Shown here: piece by piece, positions 35,000-43,455 of the stretch | How positions within the stretch are numbered: the first letter of the stretch is position 1 | Layout of the letters: the number at the start of each line of letters is the position of its first letter | Notes under the pieces: generated by a model | The model's database searches: none | Seen by the model: the letters and a program-made list of their open reading frames with translations, nothing else | Told to the model about the DNA's origin: nothing | Position numbers and translations under genes: made by a program | Assembly (NCBI RefSeq): GCF_003019255.1 | Contig: NZ_CP027846.1 | Location: 62,001 to 126,000, forward strand | Reading direction: 5' to 3' | Length of the DNA: 64,000 nt | Source: Staphylococcus kloosii | Lineage (GTDB): Bacteria > Bacillota > Bacilli > Staphylococcales > Staphylococcaceae

Positions 35000-35914
35000 C
35001 TATTGGTTATAGTTGTTTTGAGCCATGCTTAATAATGCTTTAGCCGCTTCAGACAATTGCGTTTTGTCGTCTTTTCCATAAGCAATAACTACTTGGTTAT
35101 AGTATTTAAAAGAATCTAATGCTATAAATTTACAGTTATTGTGCTCATTTTTATTTTTTACACTTTCAGGCACAAACGTAATACCTAAACCTTCATTTGA
35201 AAGCTTCAAGGCATTTTCCACACTTAATGTTTCCATTGTGATATTAGGTTTAACATCATAGTCTTTTAGTATTTGATCTGTAACTTTACGCAATGCCATC
35301 TCTGGTTTTAGCAAAATAAATTTGGCATTGTTTAAATATTCAAATATAGTTATTGAATCAAGTAAGTCTGCGTCAGATTTATATGTTAATGAGTGGTTTG
35401 GCGGTAATGCCATATAAATCTTTTCAGTATATAAAACATCATATGCTATATTGTCTTGATATAGTGGCAAAATTGTCAATGCGATATCTACCTTGTTATC
35501 TATCAATAATTGTTCTATACGATGTGCAGATTCTTCTATTAATTTTATTTCTACTCCTGGATATCTTTTAGTAAATTCCGGCAAAATATTATATAACGTA
35601 TGCGTTGCTAATATTGGATTTACACCGATATACAGTTGTCCCTTTTTCAAATTAGATAATGTTTGTATTTCATTCTCCATGTTTTTATAAATATCAGCTA
35701 TTTGCTTCATATAATGTAAATATCTTTCACCAGCGTAAGTTAAAGTTAAGGGACTCGTATTTCTATTCACTAAAATTACACCTATATCTTGTTCAAGTTC
35801 TTTAATAAACTTACTCAAATAAGGTTGGGATATATATAATGCCTTTGCCGCATGAGAAATATTGCCATACTGTTTGATTGCTGCTAAATAGCTTGCCCCA
35901 TTCATTTTAGTCAT
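35000..35914 (-). CDS. LysR-family transcriptional regulator
   Basis: This 304-residue LysR-type regulator has an N-terminal helix-turn-helix (GNISHAAKALYISQPYLSKF at about residues 15-34) and an effector-binding domain from about residue 90. The start at 35914 uses AAGGAG at 7-nt spacing. It is divergent from the GntP-type permease/dehydrogenase operon, and a perfect dyad lies between them, so it probably controls that operon. On the other side it precedes fabH by 89 nt and may be cotranscribed with it. The inducer is unknown. Confidence 0.9.
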   Translation of the reverse strand: MTKMNGASYLAAIKQYGNISHAAKALYISQPYLSKFIKELEQDIGVILVNRNTSPLTLTYAGERYLHYMKQIADIYKNMENEIQTLSNLKKGQLYIGVNPILATHTLYNILPEFTKRYPGVEIKLIEESAHRIEQLLIDNKVDIALTILPLYQDNIAYDVLYTEKIYMALPPNHSLTYKSDADLLDSITIFEYLNNAKFILLKPEMALRKVTDQILKDYDVKPNITMETLSVENALKLSNEGLGITFVPESVKNKNEHNNCKFIALDSFKYYNQVVIAYGKDDKTQLSEAAKALLSMAQNNYNQ

Positions 35915-35937
35915 CGTTACACTCCTTCTACTCATTA

Positions 35938-35959
35938 ACTATAACAATTAAGTTATAGT
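35938..35959. promoter_or_regulatory. Candidate operator of the LysR regulator
   Basis: ACTATAAC-AATTAA-GTTATAGT is a perfect 8-bp inverted repeat with a T-N11-A core, placed just upstream of the lysR start codon and 125 bp from the divergent permease gene. This is the classic position for an autoregulatory LysR site. Confidence 0.6.
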
Positions 35960-36083
35960 AATTATAGCGTAAAACGTCTTTTACACAACCGGTTTAAAGG
36001 TAGACAATAAGATTAGACATAACACAAAATATTAATATTTAAACGCTTTGTCTAACAATATTTTAATTGTAAGGAAGTGTAAA

Positions 36084-37400
36084 ATGGATATTTTCTATTC
36101 AATCGGCATATTAATTGCCATCATATTTATTATTTACATGGCTATGAGAGGATTTTCCATATTAATAATAGGACCAATCGCCTCAATTATTGTCATTCTA
36201 ACTAACCAATTACCATTTTTCGATTTACTAATTGGTGCAAAACATTCATATATGACAGGCTTAACAGATTTTATTATTAACTTTTTTGCAGTCTTTTTAT
36301 TAGGTGCATTACTGGCAAAGTATATGGACGCGAGTGGTGCGGCACAGAGTATTGCCGAAAAAATAATTTCTAAAGTGGGTAGTAATAATCCATATTCAAT
36401 ACTTGTTGCATTATTTATTATTACTGCAATTTTAACTTACGGTGGCGTTAGTTTGTTTGTAGTAGTTTTCGTATTAGTTCCATTAGCCAAACCATTATTC
36501 GAAAAGTTAAATATAGCTTGGAATTTAATTGGCATACCCATTTTCTTAGGGTTAGGGACATTTACAATGACGATGTTACCTGCTACGCCTTCCGTGCAAA
36601 ATGTTGTACCTACTAAATATTTAGGGACGACATTAACCGCTTCACCATGGTTAGGTATTATCGGCGCAATAGTAGCAACAATATTTGGCCTCTGGTATAT
36701 GAAACATGCATTGAATAAAAGTATTGCCAATGGCGAAACTTTCAAAGACTATCATTTGGACATAACCGACGAACAAGCATCAAGACCCATTCCGTCATTT
36801 TTACAAAGTATACTACCTATCTTTTTTCTTATCGTTATTATTATTACCGGTAGTATTTTAAATATAGGAAACATTATTCTTATTGGTTTAGCTATTTCTA
36901 TTATTTTATCAGCAATAATATTTAAAAATTATATTCCAAAACAACAAAAAGTTATTAACGAAGGAGCTACCAATGCGATTATACCAATATTTTTAACAGC
37001 TTCCACTGTAGCTTTTGGTACCGTAATAACAATTGCACCAGGCTTCAAATTAATTAAGCACTTTATTTTAAATATACCGGGTAGTCCTTTAATAAGTATC
37101 GCCGTTGCTTCTGCATTATTTGGTATTATCACAGGTTCCGCTTCTGGTTCTTTAGGAATTGTATTAGGTGCTTTCGGTAAACAGTATTTAGAAATGGGAG
37201 TCGACCCGGAACTTATTCATAGAATAGCGACGATGTCTTCATCAATATTCACTGTTATGCCACATACAGGCGTTGTATTAACTTTCTTTGCACTTACAGG
37301 TTTGAATCATAAAAATGGTTTTAAATATCTATTTATTACAAATACCGGCGCAAATTTACTAGCACTTATTGTAGTTATTTTAATCGCATTATTTATTTAA
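36084..37400 (+). CDS. GntP-family permease (YxjC-like)
   Basis: This 438-residue membrane protein has about 12 helices and belongs to the GntP family (gluconate/hydroxy-acid permeases). YGGVSLFVVVFVLVPLA and the C-terminal MPHTGVVLTFFAL are family-typical. B. subtilis YxjC, next to a 3-hydroxybutyrate dehydrogenase gene, is the likely counterpart. Here a 3-hydroxybutyrate dehydrogenase follows 18 nt downstream, so 3-hydroxybutyrate or a related short hydroxy acid is the suggested substrate. The ATG at 36084 follows AAGGAAG. Confidence 0.85.
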   Translation: MDIFYSIGILIAIIFIIYMAMRGFSILIIGPIASIIVILTNQLPFFDLLIGAKHSYMTGLTDFIINFFAVFLLGALLAKYMDASGAAQSIAEKIISKVGSNNPYSILVALFIITAILTYGGVSLFVVVFVLVPLAKPLFEKLNIAWNLIGIPIFLGLGTFTMTMLPATPSVQNVVPTKYLGTTLTASPWLGIIGAIVATIFGLWYMKHALNKSIANGETFKDYHLDITDEQASRPIPSFLQSILPIFFLIVIIITGSILNIGNIILIGLAISIILSAIIFKNYIPKQQKVINEGATNAIIPIFLTASTVAFGTVITIAPGFKLIKHFILNIPGSPLISIAVASALFGIITGSASGSLGIVLGAFGKQYLEMGVDPELIHRIATMSSSIFTVMPHTGVVLTFFALTGLNHKNGFKYLFITNTGANLLALIVVILIALFI

Positions 37401-37418
37401 TTTTAGGAGGAATTTATT

Positions 37419-38171
37419 ATGAGAAACGTAATTATTACTGGAGCAGCTCAAGGTATAGGTTATGCAGCAGCACAAGCATTTGATATTGAAGGTGATCGCG
37501 TATTTATTTTTGATATGAATCTTGATAAAGCACAAGAAGCAGCAAATGCCTTAAATAATGGTGTTGCATATGAAGTTAACGTAACTAACGAAGATAATAT
37601 TAAAGAAGCTATAGACGACATTATATCTCAATATGGCAGTATCGATGTATTAGTTAATAATGCGGGAATTCAATATATATCTAAAGTAGAAGACTTCCCT
37701 TTAGAAAAATGGAATCAAGTCATTAATGTTATCCAAACTGGAACATTTTTAATGACTAAACATGTCCTTCCAAGCATGAAACAACAGCATCAAGGACGTA
37801 TTATAACTGTTTCCTCAGCACATGGCGAAATGGCAGACCCATTTAAATCTGCATATGTCGCTTCAAAATTTGCTCAAATTGGCTTTGCTAAAACAGTAGC
37901 ATTAGAAACTGTAGATTATGGTATTACTTCAAATGCAGTACTCCCTGGACCTGTACGCACTAAACTAATCGAAAACCAATTAGCAAACTTAGCTGAACAA
38001 GACGGTATCACTGAACAAGAAGCAATGGAAAAAAATATTACAGGTAAAATGCCAATGAACCGTTTATTAGAACCTAGTGAAATCGCAGATACTATCGTCT
38101 TTTTAGCTTCTGATAAATCGTCAGCTATCACAGGTGAAACTATTAGTGTTTCAGGTGGATCAAACGCGTAA
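37419..38171 (+). CDS. 3-hydroxybutyrate dehydrogenase (SDR family)
   Basis: This 250-residue short-chain dehydrogenase has the NAD-binding TGAAQGIG loop at residues 7-14, NNAG at 80-83, and catalytic Ser133 (or 132), Tyr146 and Lys150 (AYVASK). The sequence HGEMADPFKSAYVASK is typical of D-3-hydroxybutyrate dehydrogenases, which oxidise 3-hydroxybutyrate to acetoacetate. AGGAGG lies 8 nt before the ATG. It sits between the permease and a lipocalin-like gene in one operon. Other hydroxy-acid substrates are possible. Confidence 0.87.
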   Translation: MRNVIITGAAQGIGYAAAQAFDIEGDRVFIFDMNLDKAQEAANALNNGVAYEVNVTNEDNIKEAIDDIISQYGSIDVLVNNAGIQYISKVEDFPLEKWNQVINVIQTGTFLMTKHVLPSMKQQHQGRIITVSSAHGEMADPFKSAYVASKFAQIGFAKTVALETVDYGITSNAVLPGPVRTKLIENQLANLAEQDGITEQEAMEKNITGKMPMNRLLEPSEIADTIVFLASDKSSAITGETISVSGGSNA

Positions 38172-38196
38172 ATATTAATTAAAAGGAGAGATTATA

Positions 38197-38619
38197 ATGA
38201 CTAATTTAAAAGACAAATTAATTGGTACTTGGAAACTTATTAAATATCAAGATGAAGATGAACAAGGTAATATTTTCTATCCATTAGGCGAAGATGCGAC
38301 TGGATTTATAATGTATAACCCCGACGGCTATATGTCTGCACAGCTAATGCAACAAGGACGTCCAGCTTATGCTTCTGGAGACATCCACACAGGCACTACA
38401 GAAGAAATGGCAAAAGCAGCTCATGGTTATTTAGCTTATTCAGGAAGATTTGAATTAGATGAAGAAAATGCTACCGTATATCACACAATGGACGTAAGCA
38501 TGAATCCAACATGGTTAGGTGATACACAACCTCGCTTATTCAAACTTGAAGGTGATACTTTAAGTATCGTTAATGGAAATGTTCCTAACCAAAAACTAGT
38601 TTGGCAACGAGTTAAATAA
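38197..38619 (+). CDS. Lipocalin-like domain protein
   Basis: This 140-residue cytosolic protein belongs to the small bacterial lipocalin-like family. It starts with LIGTWKLIKYQ, then FIMYNPDGYMSAQLMQ, and ends in strand-rich sequence. There is no signal peptide. Members often sit in operons with dehydrogenases and may bind a small hydrophobic ligand; no catalytic residue is evident. AAAGGAGAG precedes the start, 25 nt after the dehydrogenase stop. It is the last gene of the operon. Confidence 0.8.
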   Translation: MTNLKDKLIGTWKLIKYQDEDEQGNIFYPLGEDATGFIMYNPDGYMSAQLMQQGRPAYASGDIHTGTTEEMAKAAHGYLAYSGRFELDEENATVYHTMDVSMNPTWLGDTQPRLFKLEGDTLSIVNGNVPNQKLVWQRVK

Positions 38620-38630
38620 ATACATTCACT

Positions 38631-38656
38631 AAGGAAATGATTAATTTCATTTCCTT
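38631..38656 (+). terminator. Terminator of hydroxybutyrate operon
   Basis: AAGGAAATGA pairs perfectly with TCATTTCCTT around a 6-nt loop, then TTTTATTG. Confidence 0.9.
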
Positions 38657-38744
38657 TTTTATTGTCTTCATAAAGCAAATCAGCGTATATTAAATATATT
38701 AACTTTAATATAGTTCTTCTTTAAATATTGAAAGGAGTAATGAC

Positions 38745-39230
38745 ATGTTTGAATTCAGAAATGCTAAAATAGCTGACTTAAACCAAATATTAGCAATTGA
38801 AAACGCAGGTTTTACAACAGCTGAAGCAGCTACTAAAGATGCACTTATTGATAGAATACATAATATTAATGACACTTTTATCGTGGCATTAGATAAGGAA
38901 AAAGTTGCCGGTTATATTAACGGTCCAGTCGTTAGTAAAATGTATATTACGGATGACTTATTCGAAACTATACAACCTAATCCAACTGAAGGTGGTTTTT
39001 TATCTATATTAGGTATCGTTGTCGCAAAAGAATATAGAGGTCAAGGTTTAGCAGGTCAATTGTTACAACGCTTTGAAAACCTAGCAAAAAAGCACAATAG
39101 AAATGGTGTAACTTTAACATGTAGAGCTTCATTAATTTCATTTTATGAAGGGTATGGTTATACAAATTATGGCATCTCAGATTCAACCCATGGTGGTGTT
39201 GAATGGTACAACTTAATAAAAGCGCTATAA
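38745..39230 (+). CDS. GNAT family N-acetyltransferase
   Basis: This 161-residue GNAT protein is similar to arylalkylamine/spermidine-type acetyltransferases. Acetyl-CoA motif A is in LGIVVAKEYRGQGLAGQLLQ, and the downstream strand is GVTLTCRASLISFYEGYGYT. GAAAGGAG lies well before the ATG. The gene is flanked by terminators on both sides, so it is monocistronic. The substrate is unknown. Confidence 0.87.
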   Translation: MFEFRNAKIADLNQILAIENAGFTTAEAATKDALIDRIHNINDTFIVALDKEKVAGYINGPVVSKMYITDDLFETIQPNPTEGGFLSILGIVVAKEYRGQGLAGQLLQRFENLAKKHNRNGVTLTCRASLISFYEGYGYTNYGISDSTHGGVEWYNLIKAL

Positions 39231-39278
39231 AAAGCATGGTACATAAGACTATTATTGTCGTTATGTATCATGCTTTTT
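39229..39278. terminator. Bidirectional terminator (18-bp stem)
   Basis: AAAAAGCATGGTACATAA pairs with TTATGTATCATGCTTTTT (one G-U), with GAC/GTC extending into the loop. It overlaps the stop codon of the GNAT gene and serves the convergent lipoprotein gene as well. Confidence 0.9.
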
Positions 39279-39300
39279 TATAAGTCATAATTTTGAACTA

Positions 39301-39948
39301 CTATTGTTGATATTTTAATTTACTTGCTAATTGCGCTATTTGTTCATTGTCAGTTGGCTTAATTTTAACAGTTTGAATATTTTTAGAAATCGCATCTTTA
39401 GTAGCTTGTTCTGTTTTACCACTATCACTTTGCGAAGTATCTACCCAATTGTACGGAACATTTTTATATACATTAATAGTGCCATCTCCATTACTACTAT
39501 ACGTAATAGAACCACCGGCTTTCATTGGTGCAGATAATTTCACAACATTTTCTGGGTACACCGCACTATTTTTTACTTGTGGATTCACTTTTGTCCCTTT
39601 AGATATCTTAGTTACATCAAGTTCGTCCATACCTTTCATATTATTTTTCAATGGACCTAGTTGATTCCAAACACGAGCATATTCAATTTGTTCTGAATTG
39701 TACTGAGATAGATGACTTTTATTCGTTTTAGCTGTTTTATTATTGTCTTGATCATCATGAGTTTTGTTACTTTCTTTATTTTCTTGATTAGCTGAATTGT
39801 GCTTATGTTTATTATCATGATGTTCACTTTTTGAGTTACTACTTTTTTCACCATGTTGGTTATTCTCGCTTTGAGAATGTCCACTGCCGCAACTCACCAA
39901 CAGTGCAGATGATAGAAGTAGCGCTACTACTAAATTGAATTTTTTCAT
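39301..39948 (-). CDS. Lipoprotein of unknown function
   Basis: This 215-residue lipoprotein has a signal peptide with lipobox LVSC (lipidated Cys20). A hydrophilic linker rich in His, Asn, Lys, Ser and Glu covers about residues 22-75. The globular C-terminal part (about 80-215) starts YNSEQIEYARVWNQLGPLK. I do not recognise the domain; similar lipoproteins with a YARVW start occur in staphylococci. The ATG at 39948 is chosen over an upstream start since it begins the signal peptide. The His-rich linker might bind metal, which is speculation. Confidence 0.8.
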   Translation of the reverse strand: MKKFNLVVALLLSSALLVSCGSGHSQSENNQHGEKSSNSKSEHHDNKHKHNSANQENKESNKTHDDQDNNKTAKTNKSHLSQYNSEQIEYARVWNQLGPLKNNMKGMDELDVTKISKGTKVNPQVKNSAVYPENVVKLSAPMKAGGSITYSSNGDGTINVYKNVPYNWVDTSQSDSGKTEQATKDAISKNIQTVKIKPTDNEQIAQLASKLKYQQ

Positions 39949-40180
39949 AACAATCTCTCCCCACGCAATAAATATCATTGTGTAAAATATATCATATTTT
40001 CAAATTAAATATAGTTCTCTCATAAAATTAACTCCGTTAAAAATCCATTCGAGTTGAAGCTTTTAATATAAAAACTGACTTAAATTTTGAAAAAATTAAA
40101 AAATAATTGCTATTTAGTAAATTTTAGAAAGTTTTTATTTTCTATTATGTAGTAAAATTAAACCAATAGAGAGAAAAGAT

Positions 40181-40215
40181 ACAATTTGCGTCACACTAGA
40201 TAATTCGCAAATTGT
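40181..40215 (+). other. 10-bp inverted repeat at the head of an orphan transcribed region
   Basis: ACAATTTGCG pairs perfectly with CGCAAATTGT around 15 nt. It lies in the 565-bp gap between the lipoprotein gene and the glyoxalase-like gene. It could form an RNA hairpin near the 5' end of a transcript ending at 40498, or be an operator. Confidence 0.45.
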
Positions 40216-40250
40216 TTGCATCATCAAAATATCATGAAATGAGGTGAAGC

Positions 40251-40304
40251 TTGAACACAACGTATTATATGAATTCTTCTAAGAGAATATCTGTAAACTT
40301 ATAA
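40251..40304 (+). CDS. Possible 17-residue peptide frame
   Basis: A TTG start lies 6 nt behind GAGG, giving a 17-codon frame that starts MNTTYYMNSS and ends ISVNL. It sits inside the gap that ends with an orphan plus-strand terminator. It is too short to judge, and not amphipathic like a modulin. Confidence 0.2.
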   Translation: MNTTYYMNSSKRISVNL

Positions 40305-40474
40305 GTAATATGCCCTTTTGATAATACTTAAATTGCTTCTATATCATTCCACGAAATGTAATATCTTCTATATTAATCCTCATTTTTCACCTTTTAGTCC
40401 AACAGTATTATCGCTTTAAAACTTATACAATTACTTTGTAGTTTAATAATGCGTAGTGTTACTACAATAAATTG

Positions 40475-40498
40475 CCCCTCAAGCTTTTGCTCGAGGGG
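40475..40498 (+). terminator. Orphan plus-strand terminator
   Basis: CCCCTCAAGC pairs with GCTCGAGGGG (one mismatch) around TTTT, followed by TTTTATTATT on the plus strand. The minus-strand side has no T-run (CAATTTA), so it is oriented for a plus-strand RNA. No sizeable gene lies upstream on that strand back to 39278, which points to a small RNA or short peptide transcript. Confidence 0.75.
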
Positions 40499-40513
40499 TT
40501 TTATTATTCAAAA

Positions 40514-41041
40514 TTATTTCGTTTCATCTGGAATAAAGACTGTGCTCTCGCTATCTTCAGGATAATAATAACCATTTGGTATCGCCTGTAGTTCAATCAA
40601 ACTACACCACAGTGATTCCACATAAACGCTACTGCTACCCTTACTATCTTCATATCTAGAATTCCCATGTTTTTCTGATAACGGCTTTGCTCCAGCACTT
40701 TCGGCATCTTTAATTGCTTGATCCATATCATCTACAAATAGTGAAATATGGTTATATCCTAAATCTTCTAATTCCAATGGATCAGCTTGATTACTACTTT
40801 CTATTTCAAACATTTCTATATTGGGACCATTGCCAATCACAATCATGCGCTGTTTAACAATTTTAGCACCTTTCGAGAGGCCTAACTGTCTTTCAACTTC
40901 TGCCCCTTCTCTAGGTTCATCATCATAACTTAATCCATCATACGCAATTTTAGCACCAAATGCTTCTTTGAAAAATCGTGTCGCTTCATCAATATTTGGT
41001 ACTGTTAAACCTACGTGATTAATACCTCTTACATTTCCCAT
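40514..41041 (-). CDS. VOC family (glyoxalase-like) protein
   Basis: This 175-residue protein has two vicinal-oxygen-chelate modules. The first starts INHVGLTVPNIDEATRFFKE, and the second GYNHISLFVDDMDQAIKD, each with the His that begins a metal site. Family members include glyoxalases, dioxygenases and drug-binding proteins. The substrate is unclear. The ribosome site AGGGG precedes the ATG. It is separated by 116 nt from the hydrolase gene upstream, so it could be in the same transcript as that gene and marR. Confidence 0.83.
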   Translation of the reverse strand: MGNVRGINHVGLTVPNIDEATRFFKEAFGAKIAYDGLSYDDEPREGAEVERQLGLSKGAKIVKQRMIVIGNGPNIEMFEIESSNQADPLELEDLGYNHISLFVDDMDQAIKDAESAGAKPLSEKHGNSRYEDSKGSSSVYVESLWCSLIELQAIPNGYYYPEDSESTVFIPDETK

Positions 41042-41157
41042 AAGTATTACCCCTATCTTTGAGCTTTATATGATTTTTATACCCTGTAAGAAAATGTGCA
41101 TGCACATAATTAAGGTAATACAAGTATGTTATTAGATATAAAATCTATAAATAAGTA

Positions 41158-41994
41158 TTATAAACCGTCATTTATAGTTACTACATGTGGAATAACGTTA
41201 GGATCATGATTAGCTATTGCTTCTATACAATTTTTGTCTGAAGCCATTTTCTTTACCCATTCTAATGATTGTATAGCATCGGATTTATTGACCACTACAC
41301 CTGGAATAACATTTTCTTTCCAAGACTTAGCTGCATATCCCACATCAGAAGCTAGTAATAAAAACTTATCACTATTAGTATTTTTTACTATTGTTGAAGC
41401 TAATCCCTTACTATGTCCGGGCACCCATATCATTTGTATCGTTCCATCTCCGAATAAATCAAAAGATTTCCCTTTTGGTCCAATGTTAGTATTGAGAAAT
41501 TTAAATGTATTTAAATTTACCGTTTTCCATTCATGAGATAAATAATGCATTTTATCTTTTTTAATAGCTTTGTATTCTTCTTCGCTTAATAAAATATTTT
41601 TAGCCTCTTTAACTAATTTCAAACCATCAGCGTGATCACAGTGCATGTGACTCATTAATACATAATCAATGTCACTTGGTTGATATCCTAGAGATGCAAG
41701 TTGTTCATGGACCGCTTGCCCTTTAGGCAATTTTGCTTTATTAACCGGATATTGGAACAGTAAATTTCTGATTTGTTTTGTTCTATTGTCTATATGCCAA
41801 CCTGTATCAATTAAAACTAGTCCTTTAGGGTGTTCAATTAAATATACCGATACTGGTAATTCTATTTGATGTTTTTTAGAACGGAACAAACCAGTCCAAG
41901 CTAATGGTCTATTCGTTGAATAACCAAATGGTAAAGCTTCATCTACAATAACTGAACCTGTGTGTAAAATGTGTACTTTTATTTCTCTATTCAT
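41158..41994 (-). CDS. Metallo-beta-lactamase-fold hydrolase (AHL lactonase-like)
   Basis: This 278-residue protein has the metallo-hydrolase motif H116-x-H118-x-D120-H121 (SHMHCDHADG). The later metal ligands are probably His in VPGHSKGL and Asp in LLASDVGY, with a C-terminal ANHDPN. The layout matches the N-acyl-homoserine-lactonase group. Staphylococci do not make such signals, so the enzyme may act on another lactone or ester. It follows a marR gene by 15 nt in one operon, which suggests it is induced by a small molecule. Confidence 0.85.
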   Translation of the reverse strand: MNREIKVHILHTGSVIVDEALPFGYSTNRPLAWTGLFRSKKHQIELPVSVYLIEHPKGLVLIDTGWHIDNRTKQIRNLLFQYPVNKAKLPKGQAVHEQLASLGYQPSDIDYVLMSHMHCDHADGLKLVKEAKNILLSEEEYKAIKKDKMHYLSHEWKTVNLNTFKFLNTNIGPKGKSFDLFGDGTIQMIWVPGHSKGLASTIVKNTNSDKFLLLASDVGYAAKSWKENVIPGVVVNKSDAIQSLEWVKKMASDKNCIEAIANHDPNVIPHVVTINDGL

Positions 41995-42009
41995 TATATA
42001 TCTATCCTA

Positions 42010-42432
42010 TCAATTTAAAATTCCATTTATTTTTTGAATACTTTCTGTCAAAGTTACTAAATCGTCTTCACAAATATTTAATTTTTTTTCCATACCTTCA
42101 TATAGTAATAGTTGCCTGTTTTCATAAAATTTCAGACCTTTACTTGTTAAAACTATCAGTTTTTCTCTTTTATCATTTGATGAAATTCTTTTAATATAAC
42201 CGTGTTCTTCTAATTTTTTAACTCTTTTTGAAATAGCTGTCTTGAAAACACCTTGTTTTGCAGCAATTTCTTTTAATGTGAGTTGCTTATGTTGTATCAA
42301 TAATTTAAATACACCAAGCTGTTCTCTAGAAATATTGATACCTTGTTCTTCTAACACTTCATTTATACTTTTACTTATTTCTATATAAGCTAAATGTAAT
42401 TTATTAAATTGTTCATATTTATTTGAGTCCAT
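42010..42432 (-). CDS. MarR-family transcriptional regulator
   Basis: This 140-residue MarR regulator has a winged helix-turn-helix (LTLKEIAAKQGVFKTAISKR at about residues 51-70, then a wing around SSNDKREKLIVLT). The ATG at 42432 is chosen because GAGGAGG is well spaced. It heads an operon with the metallo-hydrolase gene, and a perfect 20-bp palindrome sits in the spacer of its promoter, so autorepression is strongly suggested. The inducer is unknown; no redox-type N-terminal Cys is seen. Confidence 0.9.
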   Translation of the reverse strand: MDSNKYEQFNKLHLAYIEISKSINEVLEEQGINISREQLGVFKLLIQHKQLTLKEIAAKQGVFKTAISKRVKKLEEHGYIKRISSNDKREKLIVLTSKGLKFYENRQLLLYEGMEKKLNICEDDLVTLTESIQKINGILN

Positions 42433-42452
42433 TATTGACCTCCTCAAACAAA

Positions 42453-42481
42453 ATAGTACACCTAGGTGTACTAAAATGCAA
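42453..42481 (-). promoter_or_regulatory. marR promoter with palindromic operator in the spacer
   Basis: On the minus strand, the -35 box TTGCAT (42476-42481) and -10 box TACTAT (42453-42458) are 17 bp apart. The perfect palindrome TAGTACACCT with its complement (42454-42473) fills the spacer. A repressor bound here would cover both boxes. Confidence 0.8.
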
Positions 42482-42777
42482 ATTTTTATTTTAAGTCTAA
42501 TTAGCTTATAGTTTGGATATTAAAATGATTTAACTACGTCAAAAATTTATTTATTAATAGCACGTACTTATATAAGTGTTTCTCAACAATTATATGTGGT
42601 ATCTTCCGATTGTAAATATTCACTAACTCTAACCCTTAGAACTCCTAATATAATCGATACTCAAAAAACATTAAATTTATATAGTTTATTTTGTAAACCT
42701 TTGGTATCTTTTATCTTATAAACCAGTTACATCTTAAAAATGGATTGAGTATATGACTCGAAGGGGTGGTTCGATAA

Positions 42778-43179
42778 ATGAACAGTATTAATATTTTATT
42801 AAAATTATTACCAAATGAACTTCAAAATATATTAAGAAACAATGCTATAGATGAAGCTTTAACATATTTTATGTCATATGATACCTCTGATAAAAATATA
42901 GCGTTTTACTTATCAAGTCTTGCTAATCAAGTTAACACTATTGAATATCATGAAATGATAGGTAAGGTGTTTCATTTTCATTTTAATTATATCGATAATG
43001 CATATAATTTAGCTTATTATCATTATTGGCAATCACTAGAACTTTCACATTTTGAAGATTACAATCTTCTAGTTGAGTTCTTAGAAATTATAGATGAACC
43101 AGGATTTGAGATAATCAATAAAGAAGATATCGAAATGATTTCAAAGAAGGTTAACGAAAATACACCGAAAATAAACTAG
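42778..43179 (+). CDS. Hypothetical protein (133 aa)
   Basis: I do not recognise this gene. It encodes 133 mostly helical, acidic residues with many Asn, Tyr, Phe and His, no membrane helix and no signal peptide. The segment FHFHFNYIDNAYNLAYYHYW is notable for aromatics. GAAGGGGTGG precedes the ATG. Its AT-rich surroundings and its position next to two other unrecognised genes suggest an accessory origin. Size and composition would suit an immunity-type or antitoxin-type protein, but there is no direct support. The 276 bp after it hold no clear feature. Confidence 0.65.
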   Translation: MNSINILLKLLPNELQNILRNNAIDEALTYFMSYDTSDKNIAFYLSSLANQVNTIEYHEMIGKVFHFHFNYIDNAYNLAYYHYWQSLELSHFEDYNLLVEFLEIIDEPGFEIINKEDIEMISKKVNENTPKIN

Positions 43180-43455
43180 CTACTAAATTATTGAATGATT
43201 AACGATTATTTAGAGTATTAGTAACTACTAAACTTAAAATCCATTGGCCTATAGAATCTATATATTAATGGTCATTTCTTAAAAACTATTTCAACAATTA
43301 GTTCCGTATTTATATATTAAGTCTTTTACAACAGGGATAGAGTTTATTAAAAATTCAATTAACATCATAAAGAATTTGTATACTATGATATTATCAATAC
43401 CATAAGAAGTTCGCTGTTAACTTATTTCAAAATAGCAGAACAGAAAGGACAGCAT

